Source: Elusimicrobiota bacterium (GTDB lineage Bacteria > Elusimicrobiota > Elusimicrobia > JACQPE01). Taken from it: a DNA stretch of 44,732 nucleotides. Where the stretch lies: the NCBI GenBank assembly GCA_016207685.1, contig JACQPE010000085.1:1-44732 (forward strand). The letters are read 5' to 3'. Positions 1 through 7,835 of this stretch are shown here, in pieces. The position numbers were made by a program, and so were the translations under genes. Numbering within the stretch: position 1 is the first letter of the stretch; each line of letters opens with the position of its first letter. The notes under the pieces were generated by a model. The model saw only the letters and a list, made by a program, of their open reading frames with translations. It ran no database searches and had not been told where the DNA came from.

Positions 1-80
1 ACGGTCTAGGCGGAGATTAAAACCTAACGGAATAGTCCTCTGCGAAAATCCAGGCTAAGATAATTTTCAGTCTACCCTGC

Positions 81-190
81 CGGTTGGGACTTGGCGCCCG
101 GCATGACGTTGCGAAGCCGCGCGCTTGGGGACAATCCCAGGGATTGTCCCCATGATGGGTAAAACTTAAAGTTATCTTAGCGGCGATGAG
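81..190. repeat. Dispersed intergenic repeat, copy 1
   Basis: This stretch matches, in inverted orientation, the copy at 35208-35292. Shared blocks include GGCGCCCGGCATGACGTTGC, GAAGCCGCGNGCTTGG and GTTATCTTAGCGGCGATGAG. Copy 1 carries about 28 extra bases (from about 129) holding a perfect palindrome that copy 2 lacks. The rest of 1-340 holds no gene I can support; a GGGAC/GTCCC hairpin near 250-276 is the only other structure seen. Function is unknown; it behaves like a REP/MITE-type dispersed element. Confidence 0.75.
127..151. repeat. Nested palindrome inside dispersed repeat
   Basis: The arms GGGGACAATCCC and GGGATTGTCCCC are perfect 12-base inverted repeats around a single A. The sequence is absent from the second copy of the surrounding repeat (35208-35292), so it looks like a separate small insertion within it. 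There is no U-run, so it is not a standard terminator. Confidence 0.7.
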
Positions 191-340
191 TTTTAGACTT
201 TAGTAACAGAAACACCTAGGCCTAAGTCCTACTGTTTTTGGCCCCCATGGGACCCTGGCGCGATTTGATAGTCCCTGGTATCTTCGGCAAACAACGATTA
301 CCATGCTAGAAGTTCCAAAAAGAATAGGAAAAGGGCAAAA

Positions 341-1894
341 ATGAAAAAAATCATTGTTCCTGTATTGGGCATTTCGATTGCCTTAGCTACGCCAATGGCG
401 CCGGCCTGGGCTTTGAGTCGAGGCGATCGGGCGGCGCATGCCAAATTTGAACGGGAACAGCTTGATCGGATTAAAAACGGCAATCAAAAAATTATTATTT
501 TTGAAACCGGCCTTACCGCTCAAAAAAAAGACGCCATTATACGTGAGGCGGGCGGAGAACCAGGGCGGCGGCTTGAGGGAATTAATGCTGTTGTGGGTTA
601 TTTTCCTAAAGGCATCCAGGGTGACCTTAGATCCGACTCTCATGTTCGCAAAGTCGAAACGGATGGCTTAGCTCAAGCGATTGGATTTACGGCGCCGGTC
701 GTTATTTTAGGCGCATGCCGGAGCCCGAAAGACTCCTCCTCTAATGCCGAAGCAGACGTTGATACCGCTATCGATGATGATACCGATACGGATAGCGGAG
801 ACACAAGCGATACAGGCGCCACCGGCGACCCCAATCTTTATCCCAACACAGAATATCCTTGGGGCGTCGCGCGCATAGATGCTCCGACGGCTTGGCGCAC
901 TGGCAGCTTTGACCTTGTTGATATTTGCGTCATTGACTCGGGCATTGATGTGGACCATCCTGATTTTAGCGCGTTTACGCTAAACGGCGGACTTAACTTC
1001 GCCTCCTCCACGGGAACCCCGGATACGAATATTGATGATGAATACATGCACGGCACGCACGTTAACGGCATTATTGCGGCGGCTTTCAATGGTTTTGGCG
1101 TTGTGGGCGTAGCGCCCAATGCGAGGCTCTATCAAGCCAAAATTTTCGGAACCTATGGATCATCAACGTGGTCCACTCTCATTGCTGGAATCGAGGCCTG
1201 TATCGCGGCAAACGCCGACGTCATTAATATGAGTCTTGGCGGCTATCCGTCCTCTGTGGATGATGAAGCGCTGCATCTGGCCATTCAAGCTGCTGATAGC
1301 GCGGGAATTACCATCGTTGCCGCGGCAGGCAATAACTACGGATCGTCTGTCATTTACCCGGCTGCTTATGATGAAGTGATCGCGGTTTCCGCCATCAACG
1401 ATGCCTATGGATTTGCCTATTTCTCCAGCAAGGGCGCAGAGGTGGATATAATCGCTCCGGGCCAAGAGATTCCCTCGACCCTCCCATTAGATTATGATAG
1501 CGATGGCTACGGATATCTTTCCGGCACCTCAATGGCCAGCCCGCATGTAGCTGCCGTGGCTGCTTTGATCCGCGGCGCTAATTCCAGCCTGTCTAATGAT
1601 CAAGTGAAAGAAATTCTTGAGAATACAGCAGAAGATATGGGCCTCGCCGCCGAAGAGCAAGGCCAAGGATTGGTGGATGCCGAAGCAGCGGTTGCCGCTG
1701 CTCTTGACATGAACGCAGGAGCATATAATTACAATAGCGGACACTCGAGTTATTTTTGGGGATCCCAAATACCTGACACCGTTGGAAAAACAGCAGCCTG
1801 GGCCAATCTTTTACCAAAAGAACGCCGAAGCCAAAATTGGTCAGCAGGGATTACGCCTAATTCATCAGCCCTTAGATCACTTTTTGACCATTAA
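341..1894 (+). CDS. Secreted subtilisin-like serine protease (S8)
   Basis: 517 aa. A Sec signal peptide (about 1-24, ending PAWA) is followed by an I9-like propeptide (about 48-112). An acidic Asp/Thr/Ser-rich linker (about 128-166) then leads to an S8 catalytic domain (about 175-455). The triad is visible: D199 in VIDSGI, H237 in HGTHV, S397 in GTSMASPH, with oxyanion N331 in AAGNN. It is therefore expected to be an active exported endopeptidase with an autoprocessed prodomain. The ATG follows a purine-rich GGAAAAGGG stretch. The acidic linker between prodomain and catalytic domain is unusual and could bind Ca2+ or act as a spacer (inference). The gene is monocistronic: a dispersed repeat lies upstream and a hairpin at 1942-1975 follows. 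Confidence 0.93.
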   Translation: MKKIIVPVLGISIALATPMAPAWALSRGDRAAHAKFEREQLDRIKNGNQKIIIFETGLTAQKKDAIIREAGGEPGRRLEGINAVVGYFPKGIQGDLRSDSHVRKVETDGLAQAIGFTAPVVILGACRSPKDSSSNAEADVDTAIDDDTDTDSGDTSDTGATGDPNLYPNTEYPWGVARIDAPTAWRTGSFDLVDICVIDSGIDVDHPDFSAFTLNGGLNFASSTGTPDTNIDDEYMHGTHVNGIIAAAFNGFGVVGVAPNARLYQAKIFGTYGSSTWSTLIAGIEACIAANADVINMSLGGYPSSVDDEALHLAIQAADSAGITIVAAAGNNYGSSVIYPAAYDEVIAVSAINDAYGFAYFSSKGAEVDIIAPGQEIPSTLPLDYDSDGYGYLSGTSMASPHVAAVAALIRGANSSLSNDQVKEILENTAEDMGLAAEEQGQGLVDAEAAVAAALDMNAGAYNYNSGHSSYFWGSQIPDTVGKTAAWANLLPKERRSQNWSAGITPNSSALRSLFDH

Positions 1895-1941
1895 TAACGA
1901 TAACGAAATAACGGGACGTTCCTGCCTTTTATTAACTTTTT

Positions 1942-1975
1942 CTTCTAAGCCGAAACTGTTCGTTTTACTTAGAAG
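1942..1975. other. Intergenic hairpin between protease and purine operon
   Basis: The perfect arms CTTCTAAG and CTTAGAAG enclose an 18-base loop in which GAAAC can pair with GTTTT. There is no downstream U-tract, so it is not a clear terminator. It sits 26 bases upstream of the first gene of the purine operon and could be an operator or a leader structure (inference). Confidence 0.45.
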
Positions 1976-2001
1976 GACAGCGGGGATGCTTCATTGGACA
2001 T

Positions 2002-2955
2002 ATGACACACAATGAATTCATGAATAACCAACGGAGCGATGCTTGGCAAAAAGTGGGGCTTTTTGCCGGAATCAGCGCGGCCACGGAAACGGGTTTAGGA
2101 AGCATCCTCCATGGGCTCAACATCCCCATGCGGGGTCACTTTTTGGCCAATCTCCAAGGACTTGTCTTGGCCTCATTCGCCAAGAACCAGGCGCCTCTCA
2201 AGCGCCATATTTTTTTGATCTCTTTGATCAGCGCTGCGCTGAAAAGTCTTTCTCCGGCCGGCAAACGCCTGCGTCCCATGTTCGCTATCGCGACGCAAGG
2301 GCTTCTATTCCATTGCTCGGTAAACATTCTGGGGACGGGAATTCTGGGACTCATCACGGGACAAATGATGATCGGCGCGTGGGTCACCATTCAGCCTTAC
2401 GCGTTTCAATATATTTTTTTCGGAAAAGACCTTCTCAAAAGCTATGAAACGCTTTTTCATCTAATCTCGCGGGCGCTGCCTTTTGAGTTGACTTCTCCCC
2501 TGACGATTCTTGGCGCCTGGGTCGCGATCAACATGGCGGCCAGCGCCTTGATCGGCCTGATTTTTTATCAAAGCGGGACGTTCCAGGAATGGGCCCTGCG
2601 CCCAAGGAACACGTCCCTTAAAAAAACTCCTTTAAACCTTCCCAAAAGTTTCACTCATGAAATTCCCCCCTGGAACACCAGCATGCGCGAATCTCTCAAA
2701 GAACTGGCGCATCCGTATTTTCTGACCCCATTTATTTTTGTCCTATTTTTTTCCTGGCTGGCCCATAAAAATTTAGAGCATTTGGGAGTCATCGCCATGC
2801 GAGCCATCGCGATCGCTTTTGTTTGTTTTTTATTAGTGCGACGGTTCAATTTTGTCTTCGTCGCTTATTGGCTCTCTCAAAAAGGCTTCAAGGGTCCGGC
2901 CCTGGCTCTTGAAAATGCCCTCATTGAAACGGCAAAAAGATTATCCGGGCAATGA
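2002..2955 (+). CDS. Multi-pass membrane protein of unknown function
   Basis: 317 aa with several hydrophobic segments: around 22-42, 50-58, 70-80, 96-130, 166-188 and 236-290. I do not recognise the family. The short loops and Gly-rich helices resemble small substrate-capturing membrane proteins such as ECF S-components, but no diagnostic motif is seen. It is the first gene of the purine-degradation operon and overlaps the next gene by ATGA, so a role in uptake of a purine or ureide is plausible from context only. A start at the second Met (2020) is also possible; neither has a convincing Shine-Dalgarno sequence. Confidence 0.8.
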   Translation: MTHNEFMNNQRSDAWQKVGLFAGISAATETGLGSILHGLNIPMRGHFLANLQGLVLASFAKNQAPLKRHIFLISLISAALKSLSPAGKRLRPMFAIATQGLLFHCSVNILGTGILGLITGQMMIGAWVTIQPYAFQYIFFGKDLLKSYETLFHLISRALPFELTSPLTILGAWVAINMAASALIGLIFYQSGTFQEWALRPRNTSLKKTPLNLPKSFTHEIPPWNTSMRESLKELAHPYFLTPFIFVLFFSWLAHKNLEHLGVIAMRAIAIAFVCFLLVRRFNFVFVAYWLSQKGFKGPALALENALIETAKRLSGQ

Positions 2956-3536
2956 CCGAGCAGGTTTACTTACTGGCCGCAGGTCAAGGAACACGCATGG
3001 GTGGCCCCAAGGCCTGGCTGAATCACAGAGGAAAAACTTTGCTCCGTCTCCAGACCCAATTTCTTTTGAAGCATTTTGCACCTCAAGGAATATTCATCAC
3101 TATTCAAGGAGAATGGCTGAAGCGTTGTCAAGCCATCCATGGAGGCATCCGGTGGATTGCCGTCAACCCTGCCGCATTCCCTCTTGGCGCTCTCATGGAC
3201 CTGGTCCGATCAAACGACCGGAAACACTGGGCCTTTCTCTATCACGTTGATATGCCGGTCTGGAAATATGAATTATTTAAATCTCTTAAAGATCAGATCG
3301 GTCCGAATGAGGAGGCCATTGCCCCGGCGTACCAAGGCCGCCAGGGCCATCCCATCCTATTATCCCCTCAAATCCAACAAAAAATTTTGACCTTAAATCC
3401 CGATCGCGACCGTCTTGATTGGTGGCTTAAAAACCGCCGGATAAAAATTGTTGAAACGCCTGATTCTTGCATGTTAAATAATTGGAACGCGCCCAATGAC
3501 CATAAAATACAACGAATGGATACTCAAAAGCGATAA
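2952..3536 (+). CDS. MobA/MocA-like nucleotidyltransferase
   Basis: 194 aa with the NTP-transferase signature LAAGQGTRMGGPKAW at the N-terminus (residues about 8-22) and an HVDMP motif near residue 99, the usual metal-binding Asp position. Family members load CMP or GMP onto molybdopterin (MocA, MobA) or activate sugars. The window contains a molybdenum-dependent xanthine dehydrogenase, so a MocA-like molybdenum cofactor cytidylyltransferase is the best guess. The start overlaps the upstream stop (ATGA) and the 3' end overlaps allantoinase by 41 bases, which indicates translational coupling. Confidence 0.82.
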   Translation: MTEQVYLLAAGQGTRMGGPKAWLNHRGKTLLRLQTQFLLKHFAPQGIFITIQGEWLKRCQAIHGGIRWIAVNPAAFPLGALMDLVRSNDRKHWAFLYHVDMPVWKYELFKSLKDQIGPNEEAIAPAYQGRQGHPILLSPQIQQKILTLNPDRDRLDWWLKNRRIKIVETPDSCMLNNWNAPNDHKIQRMDTQKR

Positions 3537-4863
3537 CGTTGTCACCGACCAAGGCGTGACTAGCGCCGCCATCTGGATCCAAGACGGTAAAATTCAAAAA
3601 ATAACGCCGCCTGGCCAGGCTCCGAAAAATGCGACCATCCTGGATGCGGGCGCCTTGGCCATTTTGCCCGGCCTTGTGGACACGCATGTTCATATCAATG
3701 AGCCGGGCCGCGCCGATTGGGAAGGTTTTGAAAGCGCCACCAGAGCCGCTCTTGCCGGCGGCGTGACGACCTTGGTGGATATGCCCTTAAATAGCTCGCC
3801 CGTGACAACCACGCTGGAATCTCTTGATGCCAAACACGCTTCGGCAACGGGAAAGCTTTGGGCTGACTGCGGTTTTTGGGGAGGGGTGGTGCCGGGAAAT
3901 CAAAACGAACTTGAACCTATGATTAAGGCAGGAGCCCTGGGGTTTAAGGCTTTTTTGATTGATTCCGGCATTGATGACTTTCCTAAAGTTGACGAATCGA
4001 GCCTAAACAAAGCCATGCTTATTTTAGCCAGGCATGGAGCGCCTCTCTTGGCGCATGCGGAACTTGAGGGACCCCTTTCCATGCGCGAGGGTAAGGTCCC
4101 CAATGATAAACACCGCTATGCCGGCTATCTTTTTTCACGCCCTGAATCTTGGGAAATCGAAGCTATCGAAATTCTTATTCGTCTCTGCCAAAAAACCGGA
4201 TGCCGCACCCACATCGTGCATCTTTCGTCATCAGAGGCATTGGAAAGCATTGCGCGCGCAAAAGCACAGGGGTCGCCCATTACCGCAGAAACCTGCCCCC
4301 ATTACCTTATTTTTTCCTCGGAGAAAATTCCTGATGGAGCGACCCAGTTCAAATGTTCCCCCCCAATTCGCGATAGCGAAAATCAAAACCAACTTTGGCA
4401 AGCGCTTAAAGAAGGCATCGTGGATTTCGTCGTGTCGGATCATTCGCCGTGCCCGGCTGAAATGAAGCTCTTGGATACCGGAGACTTCATGCGCGCATGG
4501 GGCGGCATTTCATCGCTGCAATTTGGGCTATCCTCCATTTGGACCCAATCGAAAAATCACGAATTTGATCTTTGCGATATTGTCCGCTGGATGAGCGAGC
4601 GGCCGGCTCGGTTTGCCGGGCTTGGAACCCGCAAGGGCCGCATCGCGCCCGGATTTGACGCCGATCTGATGATTTTTGATCCCAAGGCTGCGATCACCAT
4701 TGAGCCCAAAATGATCCACCACCATCATAAGCTGACACCCTATCAAGGAATGCGGCTCAAGGGTCAAGTGCGCACTGTGTTCCTAAGAGGAAGTAAAATT
4801 TATGATCAAGGGATATTTAATGAACCTGCCGGACAAATTATCACCTCTCAAAAATTTTCTTGA
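3496..4863 (+). CDS. allB: Allantoinase
   Basis: 455 aa cyclic amidohydrolase that opens allantoin to allantoate in the cytoplasm. The metal-site residues are visible: H64 and H66 in DTHVH, the lysine to be carboxylated K151 (GFKAF), H187 (LLAHAE), H242 (HIVHLS) and D315 in SDHSPC. The last motif is typical of allantoinases rather than dihydroorotases or hydantoinases. Length is normal for AllB. It starts 41 bases inside the nucleotidyltransferase gene and is followed by allantoicase with another overlap. The next enzyme of the pathway directly downstream makes the assignment strong. Confidence 0.94.
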   Translation: MTIKYNEWILKSDNVVTDQGVTSAAIWIQDGKIQKITPPGQAPKNATILDAGALAILPGLVDTHVHINEPGRADWEGFESATRAALAGGVTTLVDMPLNSSPVTTTLESLDAKHASATGKLWADCGFWGGVVPGNQNELEPMIKAGALGFKAFLIDSGIDDFPKVDESSLNKAMLILARHGAPLLAHAELEGPLSMREGKVPNDKHRYAGYLFSRPESWEIEAIEILIRLCQKTGCRTHIVHLSSSEALESIARAKAQGSPITAETCPHYLIFSSEKIPDGATQFKCSPPIRDSENQNQLWQALKEGIVDFVVSDHSPCPAEMKLLDTGDFMRAWGGISSLQFGLSSIWTQSKNHEFDLCDIVRWMSERPARFAGLGTRKGRIAPGFDADLMIFDPKAAITIEPKMIHHHHKLTPYQGMRLKGQVRTVFLRGSKIYDQGIFNEPAGQIITSQKFS

Positions 4864-5827
4864 ATTGCCTGATTTGGCATCAACGCGCCTTGGCGGCAGG
4901 GCGCTTTACGCCAATGATGAATTTTTCGCGCCTAAAGAAAATCTTTTAAGACAAGAAAAACCTATTTTTATCGAGGGCAAATACACTCATCGCGGCAAAT
5001 GGATGGACGGCTGGGAGACGCGCCGCCGCCGGACACCGGGACATGATTGGTGCCTTATTTCTCTGGGTCTTCGCGGCATGATCCGCGGTTTTAATGTTGA
5101 CACGAGTTATTTCGTTGGGAATTATCCTGAGCGTTGCTCCATTGAGGCCATTGATTTGCCGGAAAACCCTGCTCGTAAAAAACTTCTCAATCGTAATCTT
5201 CAATGGAGAGAACTTTTGCCTCAATCAACCCTCAAAGGCGGCGGCGATAATTTTTTTAACATATCATCGGCGCCGCCATGCACTCATTTGCGTTTCCATA
5301 TCTATCCCGATGGCGGGGTTGCACGCTTGCGCGCCCATGGGGAGGTCGTGCCCGATTGGAAACGCCTGCCAAAGTCAGGCCGGCCGCTCAATCTGGCGGC
5401 GATTGAAAACGGCGCCGTGGCCGTGGCCGCCAGCGACATGTTTTTTGGCTCAAGAAATAACCTTTTGATGCCCGGACGGGCCAAAAATATGGGCGACGGC
5501 TGGGAAACCAAGAGGCGCCGGAGCCCTGGTTATGACTGGGTGGCCATCCGCCTGGGAGCCCCGGGGCTCATCCAAAAAATCGAAGTTGACACCAATCACT
5601 TTAAAGGCAACTACCCGGACCGTTGCTCCATTGAAGGCGCAAATAAAGTCGAGAATGGCGATTCATGGCAGGAAATTCTGTCTCAAACAAAACTCAAGGC
5701 TCATACGCGGCATTTTTTTGCCAAGGAATTGAAAGCCCGAGGACCTTTTAGCCATGTCCGGCTTAATATTTTTCCCGATGGCGGCGTGAGCCGTTTGAGA
5801 ATTTATGGAAAGCCTAAATTTTTTTAA
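4820..5827 (+). CDS. alc: Allantoicase
   Basis: 335 aa from this start. Allantoicase hydrolyses allantoate to ureidoglycolate and urea. Two homologous jelly-roll halves are obvious. Each contains the near-identical blocks DGWETRRRR or DGWETKRRR, then PGHDW or PGYDW, then an NYPERCSIE or NYPDRCSIE element, then a YPDGGVARLR or FPDGGVSRLR element. I chose ATG 4820 because AGGGA lies just upstream; ATG 4802 would add six residues. The gene overlaps allB by 44 bases and uraD by 23 bases. Confidence 0.94.
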   Translation: MNLPDKLSPLKNFLELPDLASTRLGGRALYANDEFFAPKENLLRQEKPIFIEGKYTHRGKWMDGWETRRRRTPGHDWCLISLGLRGMIRGFNVDTSYFVGNYPERCSIEAIDLPENPARKKLLNRNLQWRELLPQSTLKGGGDNFFNISSAPPCTHLRFHIYPDGGVARLRAHGEVVPDWKRLPKSGRPLNLAAIENGAVAVAASDMFFGSRNNLLMPGRAKNMGDGWETKRRRSPGYDWVAIRLGAPGLIQKIEVDTNHFKGNYPDRCSIEGANKVENGDSWQEILSQTKLKAHTRHFFAKELKARGPFSHVRLNIFPDGGVSRLRIYGKPKFF

Positions 5828-6314
5828 TCAACTCACTCCAGAAAAGGCCATTGAAGAATTGCTTCGCTGCTGCGGCTCTATAAAATGGGCCCGGCAAATG
5901 TCGGCACGACGCCCCTATCCTAAAGCCGGTGATGTTTATAGAACAGCCGATCAAATCTGGGGCTCGCTTAAAAAAAATGACTGGCTGGAGGCTTTCCGCG
6001 CGCATCCTAAAATCGGCGGAACCAAGGCGCTCAAAGCCAAATTTAATTCAACGCGCGCCTGGTCAAATGAAGAACAGGCCGGCGTCAATGCCGCGACTCC
6101 GGAGACCTTGACCGCGCTCGCCGGACATAACCGCTCCTATGAGCGGCGATTCGGCCACATCTTCATCGTCTGCGCCACCGGCAAAACCGCCGACGAAATG
6201 CTTGAATTGATCAAAGCTCGCTTGGCCAATAAACCCCAAATGGAAATTAAAATCGCCGCCCAAGAGCAGGCTAAAATAACTAGAATTCGTCTGGAGAAGC
6301 TTTTAAATTCATGA
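5805..6314 (+). CDS. uraD: OHCU decarboxylase
   Basis: 169 aa, typical for 2-oxo-4-hydroxy-4-carboxy-5-ureidoimidazoline decarboxylase, which converts OHCU to (S)-allantoin. The catalytic histidine H67 in AHPKIGG and the SNEEQAG segment (E90) are present, as is an R-rich FGHIF block near residues 115-122. The gene is embedded in an overlapping chain: its start lies inside alc and its TGA overlaps the uraH ATG. It acts right after UraH in the pathway. Confidence 0.94.
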   Translation: MESLNFFNQLTPEKAIEELLRCCGSIKWARQMSARRPYPKAGDVYRTADQIWGSLKKNDWLEAFRAHPKIGGTKALKAKFNSTRAWSNEEQAGVNAATPETLTALAGHNRSYERRFGHIFIVCATGKTADEMLELIKARLANKPQMEIKIAAQEQAKITRIRLEKLLNS

Positions 6315-6652
6315 GCCCAATAACCACCCATGTGTTGGACACGGCACGGGGCAAACCTGCCAAGGGTGTTCCTATCGTTTTGGAATTCCAATCAAACGGC
6401 GCATGGAAAAAATTGGCCCAAAAGACCACCAATGCCAACGGCAGAATCTCCGATCTAATCCCCAAATCAACCGTTCTAAAAGCCGGACTCTATCGAATGA
6501 CGTTTGACACCGCATCATATTTTCGCCAAAAAAATAGGGAACGGTTTTATCCCTCCGTTATGGTTATCTTTGAAATAAAAAACCCCGGCGAACATTTCCA
6601 CATCCCCCTTCTTTTAAGCCCCTTTGGTTACTCCACCTATCGTGGCAGTTAA
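6311..6652 (+). CDS. uraH: 5-hydroxyisourate hydrolase (transthyretin-like)
   Basis: 113 aa. It hydrolyses 5-hydroxyisourate to OHCU. Signature residues are H7 (THVLD), R45 (NGRISD), H95 and H97 (EHFHIPLLLSP), and the C-terminal tetrapeptide YRGS that separates HIU hydrolases from vertebrate transthyretin. No signal peptide is seen, so it is cytoplasmic. It overlaps uraD by four bases (ATGA). It is followed by about 475 bases of repeat-rich non-coding DNA before the cytochrome gene, so expression of the last two genes of this strand may be partly separate. Confidence 0.96.
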   Translation: MSPITTHVLDTARGKPAKGVPIVLEFQSNGAWKKLAQKTTNANGRISDLIPKSTVLKAGLYRMTFDTASYFRQKNRERFYPSVMVIFEIKNPGEHFHIPLLLSPFGYSTYRGS

Positions 6653-6688
6653 GGCTAATCGCAATGCGGTTCATTTAAAGCCCCCCTG

Positions 6689-6951
6689 TCTGTCATTGCG
6701 AGCCCTTGGGGGCTGCTGGGGACCCGCCTCCGGCGGGTCAGCACCCTCCGCAGAGCTTCGAGTGCCGGCCTGGGCCCCGGAGGTGCCCACGGTGCCAGAC
6801 GTCCCCCGAAGCTCTGCGCAGGGGGACTGCTGGGGACCCGCCTCTGGCGGGTCAGACGTCCCCCGAAGCTCTGCGCAGGGGGAAGCAATCTCATCAGAAG
6901 AATGGCCTTTTATGAGATTGCCGCGGCTCCCGCGGAGCCTCGCAATGACAA
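6689..6951. repeat. Composite palindromic repeat cluster
   Basis: A perfect 12-base inverted repeat, TGTCATTGCGAG at 6691-6702 and CTCGCAATGACA at 6939-6950, bounds the cluster. Inside is a 57-base periodic unit: CTGCTGGGGACCCGCCTC recurs at 6713 and 6827, and AGACGTCCCCCGAAGCTCTG at 6797 and 6854. A GCAATCTCAT/ATGAGATTGC hairpin lies near 6885-6921. The open frame through this region is accidental. The GTCATTGCGAG...GCAATCT pattern resembles REP-like elements seen in many bacterial genomes (from memory). Confidence 0.8.
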
Positions 6952-6985
6952 AAAGATCTCGCCCTAAAGTGACCATTAATCCCAT

Positions 6986-7036
6986 ATTCCGCGGTTGCGG
7001 AATCTTCCTCGAAAGCCCCGCAGATGGAGCTGCGGG
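6986..7036. repeat. Two hairpins upstream of cytochrome gene
   Basis: ATTCCGC-GGTT-GCGGAAT (6986-7003) and CCCGCAG-ATGGAG-CTGCGGG (7017-7036) are perfect short inverted repeats. The first, reverse-complemented, differs by one base from the core of the hairpin at 35407-35428. A further nested palindrome follows: CCATC and GATGG flank GCGCCGCAGGCGC. These extend the repeat-rich gap between uraH and the cytochrome gene; no gene is seen here. Confidence 0.65.
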
Positions 7037-7127
7037 ACCATCAAGCGCCGCAGGCGCGATGGGAGCGAAACAATCCCCCGCCGGCGGAGCCGGAAATTCC
7101 GCATTTTTCTGTGCGCGTGTTTTCCCT

Positions 7128-7835
7128 ATGCAAAGGTTGTTCAAATGCGGAACTTGGGTTAATCACGCCTGTCGGCTTTTTGTTTTAATTAATTGTGTCC
7201 CATTGTCCTTGTTGGCGTTCGATAGAAATCCGGGGCAGAAATTTTTTGATGCCGCGGGCTGCCGGAGTTGTCATCGCATCGGTAATCTTGGCGGCAACGC
7301 AGGGCCCGATTTAACTTTGGTGGGCATCAGGCGCAGCAAAGAATGGCTCCATGTCTGGCTCAAGAATCCCAAGGCTTGGAAAAAAAACACGCTGATGCCC
7401 AACTTCCGCCTCGCTCCCAAGACTCAAGAGGCCATTGTGAACTATCTTTCAACTCTGCAAGGCCAGGACTACCCGCCGGGAACAGCTCCTTGGCATCAAG
7501 GCAACATCGCTTCAATTGAGCGCGGTCAAATTCTCTACAACAAGGCCGGCTGCGTGGCCTGTCATGGCCCGCAAGGAAAAGGCGGCCATCCCAACAACAA
7601 CGTCCCGGGAAACGCCATCCCCGCATTAACAAAACTCATTACCACCTATACTCCCGATGAACTTAAGTTAAAAATCATGCGGGGCGCCCCTCCCCCCGGC
7701 AAACAAAATCCCGATGAAATCAGCCCATTGGTTTTTATGCCTTCATGGGGGAATGCTTTGACCAATCAGGACCTCGATGACTTGACAAATTACTTGTTCG
7801 CCAAGGTCGCTGAAACCACAAATGAGTCATGGTAA
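7128..7835 (+). CDS. Exported dihaem cytochrome c, probable urate oxidase partner
   Basis: 235 aa. A signal peptide (about 1-30, ending SLLA) is followed by two class-I cytochrome c domains. The haem sites are C45-x2-C48-H49 (CRSCH) and C142-x2-C145-H146 (CVACH). Likely Met ligands lie in LMPNF and FMPSW. The frame is open upstream to 6624, but that part runs through repeats, so ATG 7128 is the first sensible start. Its stop overlaps the ATG of the urate oxidase membrane domain (ATGGTAA). PuuD enzymes normally carry a C-terminal cytochrome c domain; here that role appears to be played by this separate dihaem protein passing electrons to a terminal oxidase (inference). Confidence 0.88.
   Translation: MQRLFKCGTWVNHACRLFVLINCVPLSLLAFDRNPGQKFFDAAGCRSCHRIGNLGGNAGPDLTLVGIRRSKEWLHVWLKNPKAWKKNTLMPNFRLAPKTQEAIVNYLSTLQGQDYPPGTAPWHQGNIASIERGQILYNKAGCVACHGPQGKGGHPNNNVPGNAIPALTKLITTYTPDELKLKIMRGAPPPGKQNPDEISPLVFMPSWGNALTNQDLDDLTNYLFAKVAETTNESW

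Noticed and set aside
2043-2447. Alternative-frame ORF within the membrane protein gene
   Set aside because: It has no domain, no ribosome site and lies wholly inside a better-supported gene; treated as a shadow.
6713-6883. CRISPR-like direct repeats
   Set aside because: Only two copies with a 57-base period, no unique spacers of constant length and no cas genes; it is a REP-like repeat.
6624-7127. Long open frame upstream of the cytochrome c gene
   Set aside because: It runs through inverted and direct repeats, encodes repetitive Pro/Ala/Gly sequence, and the signal peptide begins only at 7128.
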